Source: DATDGX01 sp036521875
GTDB lineage: Bacteria > Desulfobacterota > Binatia > Binatales > Binataceae
Assembly: GCA_036521875.1 (NCBI GenBank)
Contig: DATDGX010000264.1
Location: 1 to 38,245, forward strand
Direction: 5' to 3'
DNA length: 38,245 bases
The notes beneath the pieces were generated by a model, which was given only the letters and a program-made list of their open reading frames with translations, was not told the origin of the DNA and did not search any database. Every line of letters starts with the position of its first letter. The stretch's first letter is position 1. Below are positions 7,593 to 16,285 of this stretch, piece by piece. A program made the position numbers and the translations under genes.

Positions 7593-8161
7593 AACCGGTT
7601 CGCCGCACCGATCTGTTCGCGGCAATCGGGACCGCGATGGCCGATCATACGGTCCATGCGGACGCTCAAGTCATGGAACCCTCGCACACCGCAGCACTCG
7701 CTTCGACCGAGGGCGCCGCTCCGAATACGCAACCAGATCTTCCTCTGAGTATCCTTCTGGCCGACGACTCGAAGGACAATCGTGAACTGATACACGCTTT
7801 CCTCAAGGACACCAGTCATCGGCTGGACGACGCAGAAAATGGCGCGATCGCGGTCGCCAGGCTAAAGGCTGGAAATTACGACCTGGTGCTCATGGATGTT
7901 CAGATGCCGGTGATGGACGGGCTCGAAGCGACCCGCACAATTCGCGCTTGGAAGCAGGAACGCGGCCTTTCGCGTACGCCGATTGTCGCCCTTACCGCCT
8001 CGGCGCTGGATGAAGATGTTCGCCGGACTCTCGAAGCGGGCGTCGACATGCACGTCAGCAAGCCTGTCAAGAAGGCCGTACTGATGGCCGCGATCAAAAA
8101 ATCCACGCGTTCGCCTACCGCTCTCACCGACGTGAAAAACCCCAACGACGCAGCCGCATGA
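7589..8161 (+). CDS. Hybrid sensor histidine kinase, C-terminal portion (end of first receiver, second receiver)
   Basis: The 190 codons start with KPVRRTDLFAAI, which is the last helix of the upstream receiver domain, then a linker, then a complete second receiver. That receiver has ILLADDSKDN, phospho-acceptor Asp in LVLMDVQMPVMDGLEATR, the switch region PIVALTAS and the conserved Lys in HVSKPV. Upstream of 7589 this same frame already reads RELGIDAYLVKP, so it is not a separate gene. One base appears lost near 7551-7562 in the GC dinucleotide run. A GTG overlapping the previous TGA could allow coupled translation, but continuity with the family points to a frameshift. No output domain other than receivers is present. 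Confidence 0.85.
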   Translation: MKPVRRTDLFAAIGTAMADHTVHADAQVMEPSHTAALASTEGAAPNTQPDLPLSILLADDSKDNRELIHAFLKDTSHRLDDAENGAIAVARLKAGNYDLVLMDVQMPVMDGLEATRTIRAWKQERGLSRTPIVALTASALDEDVRRTLEAGVDMHVSKPVKKAVLMAAIKKSTRSPTALTDVKNPNDAAA

Positions 8162-8236
8162 ACGCATGCTCGTGCAGCGTCAGACGATGCGTCCACCCAG
8201 TCGCTCGGACGGATTTTGCCCCCAACGAACAGCAGC

Positions 8237-8686
8237 CTAGTGTGCGTCGCGCACCGATTGAACGACGAAATACGGGGTGGTGCGGTGGTAGACGTAGCCC
8301 TCGAGTTCAATCGGCCGTGAAAGCTCGACGGCTTTAGCGACCTGGTCGGGGAGACTGGCATCTCCAACCACTTCCAGCTGCTTGGTGACCATCGCCCGAT
8401 AGAGATCGTTGGTGGTGTCGTAGGTGGCCTCGGACTTGAGGTCGTCGCGCGCCGCCTGAATGTCCAAAGCCATCGTGTATAGTTTTCCGTTGAGCTTGAG
8501 CCGCACGACGGTGGCATCCGCGGGCTGCTTCGCCGGATCGACGGGAAGTCGGCCCGCGATCAGAAGTTGGCTCGTAGTGTCCGTGCCACCGCCGCCGTAC
8601 GCGCCGCCATATTGCGCGTAGGCGCTGGGCGTGACCGCTATCGAAACGAATGCCGCAACTGCGACGATGATTGTGGTTCGTGTCAT
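8237..8686 (-). CDS. Small exported protein, function unknown
   Basis: A 149-residue protein with a Sec signal peptide (MTRTTIIVAVAAFVSIAVTP, cleavage probably after SAYA) followed by a glycine/tyrosine-rich start (QYGGAYGGGGTD). The rest is a soluble alpha/beta-looking region without motifs I recognise. The start is well supported: GAGGAGGG lies about 9 bases before the ATG at 8686. It faces the sensor kinase convergently and is divergent from the phosphodiesterase gene, with about 220 bases between them for promoters. I infer a periplasmic location and nothing more. Confidence 0.7.
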   Translation of the reverse strand: MTRTTIIVAVAAFVSIAVTPSAYAQYGGAYGGGGTDTTSQLLIAGRLPVDPAKQPADATVVRLKLNGKLYTMALDIQAARDDLKSEATYDTTNDLYRAMVTKQLEVVGDASLPDQVAKAVELSRPIELEGYVYHRTTPYFVVQSVRDAH

Positions 8687-8905
8687 TGCAATCGCCCTCC
8701 TCGAGTCCTGAGTGTCGGGCGGGACTGATCCCAGTCATAACGAGCGGACCGTGTATTTGGTTCCGCTGAGTAACTTCTCGGAAAACCTTCAGGTGCTCGG
8801 CCGTCGAGAAAATTCCTTGTTGCACCAGCATAGTTCTCTGTTCCGTTGAGTAGGGAATTCCGCTAGAACCGCAGGGAGACAAGACTTTTTCGACCGGGCA
8901 AGTCT

Positions 8906-9793
8906 ATGATCATCGCGCAAATCACCGATCTTCACGTGGTGGCGAGAGATCGCCTGTGCTATCGCAAGGTGCCGACCAACGCGCAACTGGCGCAAGCCGT
9001 CGCGCACATCAACAGTCTCGATCCCAGGCCGGACGCTGTGATCGCATCGGGCGATCTGACGGACCACGGGCGCCCGGAGGAATACGATCTGCTGCGCGAG
9101 ATCTTGTCAGCCCTGATACCTCCCGTGTACGTGATTCCAGGAAATCACGACCGTCGCGACGTCCTGCTGAAGGCATTTGCCGGCGAGGACTACATGCCGC
9201 CGCCCGATGCTCCGTTCGTGAACTATGCGATCGACAGGTATCCCGTCCGGCTGATTGGACTCGATACCTCGGTACCGGAGCACCATCACGGGATGATGTG
9301 CGAGCAACGGTTGCGCTGGCTCGACGATACGCTCAGCGCGCGGCCTGATACTCCGACACTGATTTTCATGCATCACCCGCCGTTTCGGACCGGCGTGCAA
9401 TGGATGGATGCGGCTGGGTTGCATGGTGGCCGGACGATGGAGGAAGTCGTGCGGCGGCATCGCCAGGTCGTGCGAGTCGCATGCGGTCATATTCACCGGC
9501 CGATCTACGTCGCATGGGGCGGCACGATCGCGTCGACATCGCCGAGCACGTGTCATCAGGTTTCGCTGAACCTGACGGGGCGCGACGGATTCGAGTTCAC
9601 GATGGAGCCGCGGGCGGTGCCGCTTCATGTATGGGATCATAGTTACGGACTGGTCTCGCATCTCAGCTATGTCCCGGCCGGTTACGAGGAACTGGCTATG
9701 GCGACCAGGTTGACAGACGAGGCGCGAGCGAAATTACTCGCGCAGAACCGGCTAGACTATCAGCAGCTCTGCAAGAGCGAATACGACAGATAG
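8906..9793 (+). CDS. CpdA-like metallophosphoesterase (3',5'-cyclic nucleotide phosphodiesterase family)
   Basis: The 295-residue protein has the complete set of calcineurin-type metal-binding motifs in order: IAQITDLHVV (Asp, His) at the N-terminus, SGDLTDHG near 49-56, PGNHDRRD near 77, FMHHPPF near 155 and CGHIHRPI near 193. This order and length are typical of Icc/CpdA phosphodiesterases, which use two metal ions to hydrolyse cyclic nucleotides, and of related class III enzymes. The C-terminal 90 residues are a family-specific cap. The start ATG at 8906 immediately precedes the IIAQITD strand, leaving no room for a signal peptide, so the protein is cytoplasmic. Substrate specificity (cAMP or other phosphodiesters) is inferred from the family. 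Confidence 0.9.
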   Translation: MIIAQITDLHVVARDRLCYRKVPTNAQLAQAVAHINSLDPRPDAVIASGDLTDHGRPEEYDLLREILSALIPPVYVIPGNHDRRDVLLKAFAGEDYMPPPDAPFVNYAIDRYPVRLIGLDTSVPEHHHGMMCEQRLRWLDDTLSARPDTPTLIFMHHPPFRTGVQWMDAAGLHGGRTMEEVVRRHRQVVRVACGHIHRPIYVAWGGTIASTSPSTCHQVSLNLTGRDGFEFTMEPRAVPLHVWDHSYGLVSHLSYVPAGYEELAMATRLTDEARAKLLAQNRLDYQQLCKSEYDR

Positions 9794-9888
9794 CTGCGCT
9801 ACGACATATTGCTGCCATACGACCGTTAAACTGGTCTACGACCGATAAACCGCCGCCTCATTGTCGATTTCAGCCGCACGTTTGCCGG

Positions 9889-11343
9889 CTACGAGCGCGA
9901 CAAATCGCTGAGTTCCTCGGCGGCCGCGCTTTCGAGCACCGTGCCCTTGAAGAAATCCGGGTTGCCCTCCGCCCAGAAGCGGATCGGATTGCCGAACACG
10001 AACTCGCGAAAATCCTTTCCCGTGATCAGGCCATCGTCGACCAGTTCGTAGGCCTCCTGCAGCACCTCGTTCATGTTGACGACGTCGAAGTGCCCGATGT
10101 CCGAGCCGAGCAGCGTCCGGATGCGCGCGCGGTACGGATTCACCCGCGAATTGAACGCCCACGCGTTGATCGGATCGTCGGCCTCGCATCCGAAGTAAAA
10201 GTTGCGCGTGAACAACTCGCGGATGTCCTCGGCGTGCTCGATGCCGCACGCCGCAAAATCATCCAGGTCCTTCACGTTGCCGGTGCCGATCGCGCCGGGA
10301 CTCTCGAACATCGCGCTGCGCTCGAGGCGCTCGGCCAGCCGCTTGCCGCCGAAAGTTTCGAACAGCTCGCGCATCAACTCGCGATCGAGGTTGGCGGGAT
10401 TGACCTCTTCGAGCGCGTGCCGGTTGCGCTTCTTCCAGTGGCCGATCAGATCCGAGTAGAGGCTGCACGCCCAGCCGACGCCGCCCTCCAGGAACGCGAA
10501 CTTCAGCGTCGGGAAGCGGCGCGTGACGCCGCCCAGGAACAGCCCCTTGGCGACCGCCTCGCCTGCGACCGCGAAGTGCCCGATGTGGTTGTAGACGAAG
10601 TTGGTCGGCGAGGTGCGAAAGCCCGAGCCGCGCGTGCCGGCGTGGAACGTCGGCATCACCCCGAGCTCGACGCACTTCGACCAGACCGGGTCGTAGTCGT
10701 ACGGGCTGTCGATGCCGAACCCGTCGGCCCACGTCGCCAGCCGGCCAAGCTCAGGCGCGCTGCCCGCGAGCGCCGGAATCGGCCGGGGCACCATGCTGGT
10801 CATCACTACGACCTTGAGGCCGAGTTCCTTGACGATATATTCCAATTCGTCGATGGCCTCTTGCGGCGTGTTCATGGGAATCGCGGCGGCGGGCGTCATG
10901 CGATCGCGGAACTCACCGAATTGACGGGCGATGTACATGTTGAATGCGCGGCAGCTCGCGCGGCGGATCTCGTCTTCCGGAATGTGTCCGATGGCGAGGC
11001 CGGCGGTTGGATAGAGCACGGTGAAGTCGAAGCCAAACTCGTCGAGCCGCTGGTAGAGCAGGCGCGGGAGCATCGCGGTGGCGCGGTCGAGGGTGTTTTT
11101 CGCGGGCGCGCCCCAGAACGCCTCCTGCGCGCGGCGCGTCTGTGCGCGCTCCTCGGGAGTCATGGTGAGCGACTTCTGCACGTAGCCGGCGCGGCGGCGA
11201 AACGAATCGACCGCCTGCTGCCCGGCGACCTCTTTCAGGTACTCGCTGATCGAGGGACCGAACTCGAGCCAGTGGCCGTCGGCGTCGATGACCGGATGGC
11301 CGATGCGCTTGCGGATCTCTTTGGAACTGAGCTTTACCGACAT
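9889..11343 (-). CDS. Amidohydrolase family 2 metal-dependent hydrolase
   Basis: The open frame extends upstream, but the ATG at 11343, with GGAGG about 8 bases before it, gives MSVKLSSKEIRKRIGHPVID and a 484-residue protein. The metal motif DADGHWLEFG near residue 20, a central FHAGTRGSG, FLEGGVGWACSLY with downstream lysine-rich helix, and GSDIGHFD near the C-terminus mark a TIM-barrel Amidohydrolase_2 (PF04909) protein. Members decarboxylate or hydrolyse aromatic and other ring compounds. The DxDxHW variant is frequent in soil lineages, but its substrate is unknown. It stands alone, 176 bases upstream of the ABC permease end on the same strand. A long open frame on the opposite strand is only a GC-driven shadow. 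Confidence 0.88.
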   Translation of the reverse strand: MSVKLSSKEIRKRIGHPVIDADGHWLEFGPSISEYLKEVAGQQAVDSFRRRAGYVQKSLTMTPEERAQTRRAQEAFWGAPAKNTLDRATAMLPRLLYQRLDEFGFDFTVLYPTAGLAIGHIPEDEIRRASCRAFNMYIARQFGEFRDRMTPAAAIPMNTPQEAIDELEYIVKELGLKVVVMTSMVPRPIPALAGSAPELGRLATWADGFGIDSPYDYDPVWSKCVELGVMPTFHAGTRGSGFRTSPTNFVYNHIGHFAVAGEAVAKGLFLGGVTRRFPTLKFAFLEGGVGWACSLYSDLIGHWKKRNRHALEEVNPANLDRELMRELFETFGGKRLAERLERSAMFESPGAIGTGNVKDLDDFAACGIEHAEDIRELFTRNFYFGCEADDPINAWAFNSRVNPYRARIRTLLGSDIGHFDVVNMNEVLQEAYELVDDGLITGKDFREFVFGNPIRFWAEGNPDFFKGTVLESAAAEELSDLSRS

Positions 11344-11519
11344 GAAGAGGCCTCCATGACGCAGTTCGTGTGGCGCGCGCGCTCGAGCCGCGCGCGATGG
11401 CTCAACAATATCGCGACGGTGTCGAATCGCAAGCGCAGCCGCCGGCGGGCTGGCGGCCACGAGGATGGGATGCGGCGAGCGCTCTATGCGGCGGGTGAAA
11501 TGACTATCGAATCGATCCG

Positions 11520-12308
11520 CTATTCCATCTTTACCAGCAGGCCGCGCGAGCGCGCCGACTCAAACATGACGCGGAAGAAAAACACCGCCGCGATGAAATA
11601 GATCAGGTTCAACCCGAGACCCCAGCGGAAGTGCAGGCCAGAAAATCCGCCGCGCTCGATAGCCTCGCGCATCCCTTCGAAGCAGTGAGTCGTCGGTAGT
11701 ATCCAGGCCGCCGGGCGCAGGAACGCTGGCAACGAGCGCAACGGGTAGAACACGCACGAGAGCGGCATCAAGATGCCGGCGAAGCTCCACGCCATCGCCT
11801 GGAACTTGGTGGTGTAACGGAAGATCAGGCCGGTGACCACGATGCCCATCGTGAGCGCGAAGAGCGCGAGGTTCAGAATAAACGGAATGAAGGTCGGGAG
11901 CATCGGAAAGATATTGTAGTGATAGAAGAGCCAGGCGATCAGCGACTCGACGATCAAGCCAACCAGCGCCTTGGCAAAGGTTACGCTGATAAGCCCGGTC
12001 ACGTATTCAGATACGCTGAGCGGCGATGCGAACAGGCTTACCAGGTTTCGCGACCATAGTTCTTCCAGGAATCCTACCGCCATGTCGCGTTGGAACGCAT
12101 TGAACAGCCCCCACAGAATGACCGCGCCGAGCAGGCAACTGAGGATTCCGGGCTCCAGGCGATCGCCGTGGCGGAGATACAAGGTGAAAAATCCCCACAC
12201 CACGATGTTCACGATCGGCCAGTACACCATGTAGGTGATGTGATTGGCGTTGCGGCGCACTTCGTAGACGTGCCGCAGGATAACCGCTCTAATTCGATAC
12301 GGCTTCAT
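11520..12308 (-). CDS. ABC-2 type transporter permease
   Basis: Starting at the ATG at 12308 (MKPYRIRAVILRHVYEVRRN) the protein is 262 residues with about six membrane helices. Visible examples are YMVYWPIVNIVVWGFFTLYL, the GLISVTFAKALVGLIVESLI region, ILNLALFALTMGIVVTGLIF and a last helix LNLIYFIAAVFFFRVMFE. This is the ABC2_membrane fold of exporters of lipids, polysaccharides or drugs. The start overlaps the end of the ATPase gene by 20 bases, indicating translational coupling, and the two form one exporter. The longer frame to 12371 lies inside the ATPase gene and is unlikely. The neighbouring glycan locus, divergently transcribed, suggests a lipid or glycan substrate; this is an inference. 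Confidence 0.87.
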   Translation of the reverse strand: MKPYRIRAVILRHVYEVRRNANHITYMVYWPIVNIVVWGFFTLYLRHGDRLEPGILSCLLGAVILWGLFNAFQRDMAVGFLEELWSRNLVSLFASPLSVSEYVTGLISVTFAKALVGLIVESLIAWLFYHYNIFPMLPTFIPFILNLALFALTMGIVVTGLIFRYTTKFQAMAWSFAGILMPLSCVFYPLRSLPAFLRPAAWILPTTHCFEGMREAIERGGFSGLHFRWGLGLNLIYFIAAVFFFRVMFESARSRGLLVKME

Positions 12309-13044
12309 CTGGCTGCCGCCCGGCGATCCGAATGAAGACCTCGTCGAGCGCAGGTGCGTCGCGGTCCTCATTCAGAATTTCGCGAGTCACTTCAATCGGT
12401 GTTCCGGTGGTGATGATTTTCCCATGGTCGAGAAAGATGATCCGATCGCACATGCGCTGGACCTCGTGCATGTTGTGCGAGGTGTAGAGAATCGTGGTCC
12501 CGCGGCTGCGCTGTAAATCGCGGAGCACGTCTCTCACCTGAAGCGCCGCCTGAAAATCAAGGTAGGCAGTCGGCTCGTCGAGCAATAGCAATTCCGGATC
12601 GTTCAGAAATGCTTTGCATAATCCAACCCGCGTGGTCTCGCCGGAAGACAGGCGCGAAATCGGTTTGTTCTTCAGGCGACCGATGCCGAAGCGCTCCAGG
12701 AGTTCGATTATTTTCGCCGCGGGGTGGCGAACGTTGTAGATGCCGGCGAAGACCGTCAGGTTCTCGAGCACCGTCAGCCGGACCGGGAACGCCATGTACG
12801 GAGAGGTGAAATTCAATCTCTGCAGTATCGGTTCGCGATCCTTCTCCAGGTCCCTCCCGAACAGACGCACGGTGCCCGCGTTTGGCGCGATCAGACCGAG
12901 CATTATGTGAATGATGGTCGTCTTGCCGGCCCCATTGGGACCGACGAGGCCGGCAATTTCTCCTGCCGGGACGACGAACGATACGTCGTCAACCGCCGTG
13001 AAGTTGCCGTAGGTTTTCGTCAAGCGCTCGACGGTAACGAGCAT
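12289..13044 (-). CDS. ABC transporter ATP-binding protein
   Basis: A 251-residue nucleotide-binding subunit. Walker A is GPNGAGKTT near residue 35, the signature is LSSGETTRVGL, Walker B is LLLLDEPTAYLDF with catalytic Glu, and the switch histidine is in TSHNMHEV. Where most ABC ATPases have a Q-loop glutamine, this one reads LNFTSPYMAFPVRLTV, a variant I believe recurs in one exporter subfamily. It couples ATP hydrolysis to the permease encoded next, whose start lies inside this gene's last 20 bases. The start ATG at 13044 lies 165 bases from the divergent glycosyltransferase gene, so the two units may share a regulatory region. Confidence 0.92.
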   Translation of the reverse strand: MLVTVERLTKTYGNFTAVDDVSFVVPAGEIAGLVGPNGAGKTTIIHIMLGLIAPNAGTVRLFGRDLEKDREPILQRLNFTSPYMAFPVRLTVLENLTVFAGIYNVRHPAAKIIELLERFGIGRLKNKPISRLSSGETTRVGLCKAFLNDPELLLLDEPTAYLDFQAALQVRDVLRDLQRSRGTTILYTSHNMHEVQRMCDRIIFLDHGKIITTGTPIEVTREILNEDRDAPALDEVFIRIAGRQPDEAVSN

Positions 13045-13103
13045 CGCGACACACTACGCCACGAGGGCATCGGGAACAATCAGTTCAAAGCGTCTTTTTA
13101 CTC

Positions 13104-13132
13104 TTGAAACACTTTAAGAAAATTCGTATCGT
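13104..13132 (+). promoter_or_regulatory. Possible sigma70-type promoter for the sulfated-glycan block
   Basis: In the 165-base divergent gap, TTGAAA (13104-13109) and TATCGT (13127-13132) are separated by 17 bases. They match the -35 box at 5 of 6 and the -10 box at 4 of 6 positions. The start codon at 13210 would give a leader of about 70 bases. This is the most AT-rich stretch of the gap. It is a pattern match only. Confidence 0.35.
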
Positions 13133-13209
13133 GCGGGACTATTTTGTTCCGGTCTTTGAATCATCAACGTTCGATCATCGACCGAATCCCGCAACAGGAG
13201 CGGACAATC

Positions 13210-15351
13210 GTGACAACTACCGCCTTCCCATCCTTGCCGAAGGTCGACGCCGCCCGCGCTTCCGGCTCTCCACGGGTTTGCATTGCGACCTGGGAAATCG
13301 AAGGTCCATCCCGTAACGCTGGCATCGGCAGTGCCTACACCAGCCTCGCCGACGCGCTGAAACGTGCCGGTTACGACGTCACCGTCCTATTCCTCCTCGG
13401 GTGCCATCCGAGTGACGGAAACATGATTGACTGGGTCGACTATTACCGAAGCAAGAAGGGAATCAAGCTGGTTCCGTTGCCCATGGCTCACGAGCCGCGA
13501 ATCCACGCCGCTTGGGCCTCGAGCGTCGCGTATCATACTTACGTCTGGCTGAAGGAGCATCAGCACGACTTCGACATCATTCACTTTCCGGAATGTCAGG
13601 GGTTGGGGTTTTACAGCCTGCTCGCCAAGCGCCAGGGGCTCGCATTCGCCGACTGCACCTTTGTGGTTTCCGCGCACGGTCCGACCTTCTGGGTAAAAGA
13701 GGGCAGTCAGGATTACATCCGCAATCTCGGGGAGCTCGAGATTGATTTCATGGAACGCATGAGCGTCTCCGCTGCCGATTATGTAGTGAGTCCTAGTCAG
13801 TACCTGCTTGGCTGGATGCAACAGAATGGCTGGGAACTGCCTGAGCAGACTTACGTGGCGCCCTACGTTCTTCCTCAAGGTCTCCTGTCGGAGAGTTCAC
13901 CGCCGAACAAGAGCAAAGAGATTCGGGAAATAGTGTTCTTCGGACGACTCGAGGTAAGAAAGGGCCTCAAGCTCTTCTGCGACGCGTTGGATGAGCTTTG
14001 CGCCGACCGTGGAGTTCGTGAGTTCGAGGTCACCTTCCTCGGAAAAGAAACTCAACTCTATGGCCGTTCCAGCATCGGTTATATCAGCGACCGCTCCAAA
14101 AAGTGGTCGGTTCCCTGGCACATCGTCTCCAATAAGTATTCGTCCGCAGCAATCGAGTACCTTCGAGGTCCGGGACGCCTGGCTGTTATCTCTTCTCTGA
14201 TCGATAATTTCCCTAACACGGCGTTGGAATGCGTGGGCGCCGGCGTACCGATGCTGGCGAGCAATGTTGGAGGCATTCCGGAAATCATCGCTCCTGCTGA
14301 TAGAGAGAACGTGTGTTTCGAGCCGCGGCCCGACGTTCTGGCAGACCGGATCCGGCGCGCTCTTAAGGGAGGTGCCTTCTCAGCCCGCCCGTCAGCCTCA
14401 TTCAATGATACGGAGCGCACCTGGGTTAACTGGCATGGCGCCCTCGCGAACCCGGCTAAGAGTGAGAGGCTGGCTGCTGCTGGCCGGCAAGCGAAAGACC
14501 AATCAATTTTTCCGTTGGTGAGTGTGTGCTTCGCTTACAACCCCCGGGAGAAAGGAGCCGCGGCGACGCTAGCCTCCTTGAAGCAACAGGACTACCCGCA
14601 TGTGGAGGTAATTCTGGCGGAGTGCGGGAGCGACGATTCGTCTCCGGCAAGTTCGTTGAGCGGCGAGGAAGCGTTCAAGGGCAATTCGCTGCGCCGAATC
14701 CGCCTGCGCAGCTCAGAGACCGGAGCGGCAAGAAACGCGGCGGTAGGCAACGCGAACGGCGAATACCTGTTCTTCGTGGACGACCACACTCTTCTCCTGC
14801 CGGCCAACGCGTTGTCGGTCTTTGTGCAGGTGGCGCAACGAGTGGGCGCTGACATTGTGACTTCCGCAGTCAGCTTTTTTCTCGGCTCCTCGAATGGGTC
14901 GTCGGAAGGCCGCCTCGAGCATTCCCGGCGTCCGTTCCTGGGTGGCGACGTAGCCACAGGCGCATTCGTCAACTGCTTTGGAAGCATCAACGCGCTGGTG
15001 CGGCGCGACGCCTTCGATGCGATCGGAGGATTCAGCGACGAAGCTGTGTCGACCCTCGATGACTGGGAATTTCTTGCCAAGGCGGCCCTCACGGGTTTGC
15101 GAATAGAAACCATGCCAGAGGTATTCCTCTGGTACCGCGAGGATCAGGATCAGGAGAGTCTGGTGCACTCGCTCGTGAATGCGGTTCGTAGCGCTCGTCC
15201 TTACACGACCCCCGGGCGCAAGCTCTCGCCCTCGATAGAGCAGATGCTCGCGAAGGTGATCCAGTTTGGACAAGGTTTGAAGTTTGAGCGTGATGCTAAC
15301 AACGGTGCGCCTCTCTCGCGCGGGGAACAAGGCCCTGCGGTTACCGGCTAG
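13210..15351 (+). CDS. Bifunctional GT4-GT2 glycosyltransferase fusion
   Basis: The GTG at 13210 has AGGAG about 8 bases upstream and gives a 713-residue protein. Residues 1-420 are a GT-B GT4 enzyme. It begins PRVCIATWEIEGPSRNAGIG with a glycogen-synthase-like acceptor loop, then IVFFGRLEVRKGLKLFCDAL and donor-site SSLIDNFPNTALECVGAGVP with VGGIPEII. Residues 430-700 are a separate GT2 domain: FPLVSVCFAYNPREKGAAAT, SLKQQDYPHVEVILAECGSD, and FVDDHTLL in the DxD position. TLDDWEFLAKAALTG corresponds to the ED-type acceptor motif. Both active sites look intact, so one polypeptide may add two sugars in sequence. It heads the plus-strand block of sulfotransferases. The upstream open frame to 13144 lacks a ribosome site. 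Confidence 0.88.
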   Translation: MTTTAFPSLPKVDAARASGSPRVCIATWEIEGPSRNAGIGSAYTSLADALKRAGYDVTVLFLLGCHPSDGNMIDWVDYYRSKKGIKLVPLPMAHEPRIHAAWASSVAYHTYVWLKEHQHDFDIIHFPECQGLGFYSLLAKRQGLAFADCTFVVSAHGPTFWVKEGSQDYIRNLGELEIDFMERMSVSAADYVVSPSQYLLGWMQQNGWELPEQTYVAPYVLPQGLLSESSPPNKSKEIREIVFFGRLEVRKGLKLFCDALDELCADRGVREFEVTFLGKETQLYGRSSIGYISDRSKKWSVPWHIVSNKYSSAAIEYLRGPGRLAVISSLIDNFPNTALECVGAGVPMLASNVGGIPEIIAPADRENVCFEPRPDVLADRIRRALKGGAFSARPSASFNDTERTWVNWHGALANPAKSERLAAAGRQAKDQSIFPLVSVCFAYNPREKGAAATLASLKQQDYPHVEVILAECGSDDSSPASSLSGEEAFKGNSLRRIRLRSSETGAARNAAVGNANGEYLFFVDDHTLLLPANALSVFVQVAQRVGADIVTSAVSFFLGSSNGSSEGRLEHSRRPFLGGDVATGAFVNCFGSINALVRRDAFDAIGGFSDEAVSTLDDWEFLAKAALTGLRIETMPEVFLWYREDQDQESLVHSLVNAVRSARPYTTPGRKLSPSIEQMLAKVIQFGQGLKFERDANNGAPLSRGEQGPAVTG

Positions 15352-15424
15352 GACACGCGGCGGAGCAGGCCAAGCAGCCGAAATCGTTTCGCGGGAAGCG
15401 CGAACAATGCGCTAGTCCATTGCG

Positions 15425-16285
15425 ATGGCATCTTCGCGCGCTGTACTGGTAGTTGGAATGCATCGTAGCGGCACGAGCGCCATCGCTCGCGGCCTGCAGA
15501 TGCTTGGCGTCCACCTGGGAGACGACTTGCTAAGCCCGCAGCCTGATAACCCGACTGGCTATTGGGAAGACAGGAATATCTTCGAGCTTAACGAACGTCT
15601 TCTCACGACGTTCGGCCTCAGATGGGAAGACGTTACCCTGATTGACGATGCGCGCTGGAGCGAGCCTGAGGTAGAGGCTCTGCGCGGCGAGGCGGTCGAA
15701 TACCTCCGATCGCAATTCCTAAGTCATCCCTTGTGGGGGTTCAAGGATCCGCGCACCCTTCGACTGCTGCCTTTCTGGCAAGCGGTGTTGCAGCGCCTCG
15801 AAGTGAACGAAAGGTACCTGGTAGTGATAAGGAACCCGCTTAGCGTTGCGATCTCCTTAGCACACCGCCAAGGTATGGATACGGTAACAGCGCACGCGCT
15901 GTGGCTGGTCTACATGGTTCCCTACTTAAGCTCGATCGCCAAAAGGCCATTCATGGTTGCCGACTATGACCTGGTCATGGAAGACCCTCGCCGGCAGCTT
16001 GAACGTATAGCACAAGCTCTGCAAATTCCTTTCAACGAGACGACTAACGCCGCGATCGAACAGTTCGCCAGCGAGTTTCTCGATCCCAACTTGCGTCACA
16101 GTCATTTCGGCGAGTACGACTTCGATCCGTCTCCCAGTCTTCGGCCCCTTGCCCGCGAGGCATACCAATGGCTGCGCCGGCTGGCGACCGACCGTGTCGC
16201 AACGGATTCGCCTCAATTCTGGGCGGCCTGGGAGCGCAGCCACCAGGCCCTCGAGGGCCTGGTTACCGGCGCCAGTTCCAAGTGA
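15425..16285 (+). CDS. Sulfotransferase family protein 1
   Basis: The 286-residue protein starts with AVLVVGMHRSGTSAIARGLQ, the 5'-phosphosulfate-binding loop of PAPS-dependent sulfotransferases. It is followed by LGDDLLSPQPDNPTGYWED as in bacterial glycan sulfotransferases. RYLVVIRNPLSVAISLAHR near residue 140 is the 3'-phosphate-binding segment with Arg and Ser. The enzyme would move sulfate from PAPS to a sugar hydroxyl at the cytoplasmic face. Its TGA overlaps the GTG of the next sulfotransferase. Family membership is convincing; a few relatives with the same loop bind other nucleotides, so PAPS use is expected rather than shown. Confidence 0.87.
   Translation: MASSRAVLVVGMHRSGTSAIARGLQMLGVHLGDDLLSPQPDNPTGYWEDRNIFELNERLLTTFGLRWEDVTLIDDARWSEPEVEALRGEAVEYLRSQFLSHPLWGFKDPRTLRLLPFWQAVLQRLEVNERYLVVIRNPLSVAISLAHRQGMDTVTAHALWLVYMVPYLSSIAKRPFMVADYDLVMEDPRRQLERIAQALQIPFNETTNAAIEQFASEFLDPNLRHSHFGEYDFDPSPSLRPLAREAYQWLRRLATDRVATDSPQFWAAWERSHQALEGLVTGASSK

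Noticed and set aside
6117..7625. 502-codon open frame on the minus strand opposite the sensor kinase
   Set aside because: The plus strand carries all histidine-kinase and receiver motifs in order; the antisense frame is a codon-bias shadow.
8162..8236. Inverted repeat ACGCAT...ATGCGT between convergent genes, considered as a terminator
   Set aside because: The stem is only six bases and no T-run follows on either strand.
10090..11601. 503-codon open frame on the plus strand
   Set aside because: It lies exactly opposite the amidohydrolase gene, has an arginine-rich composition typical of GC-rich antisense frames, no ribosome site, and no family-like motifs.
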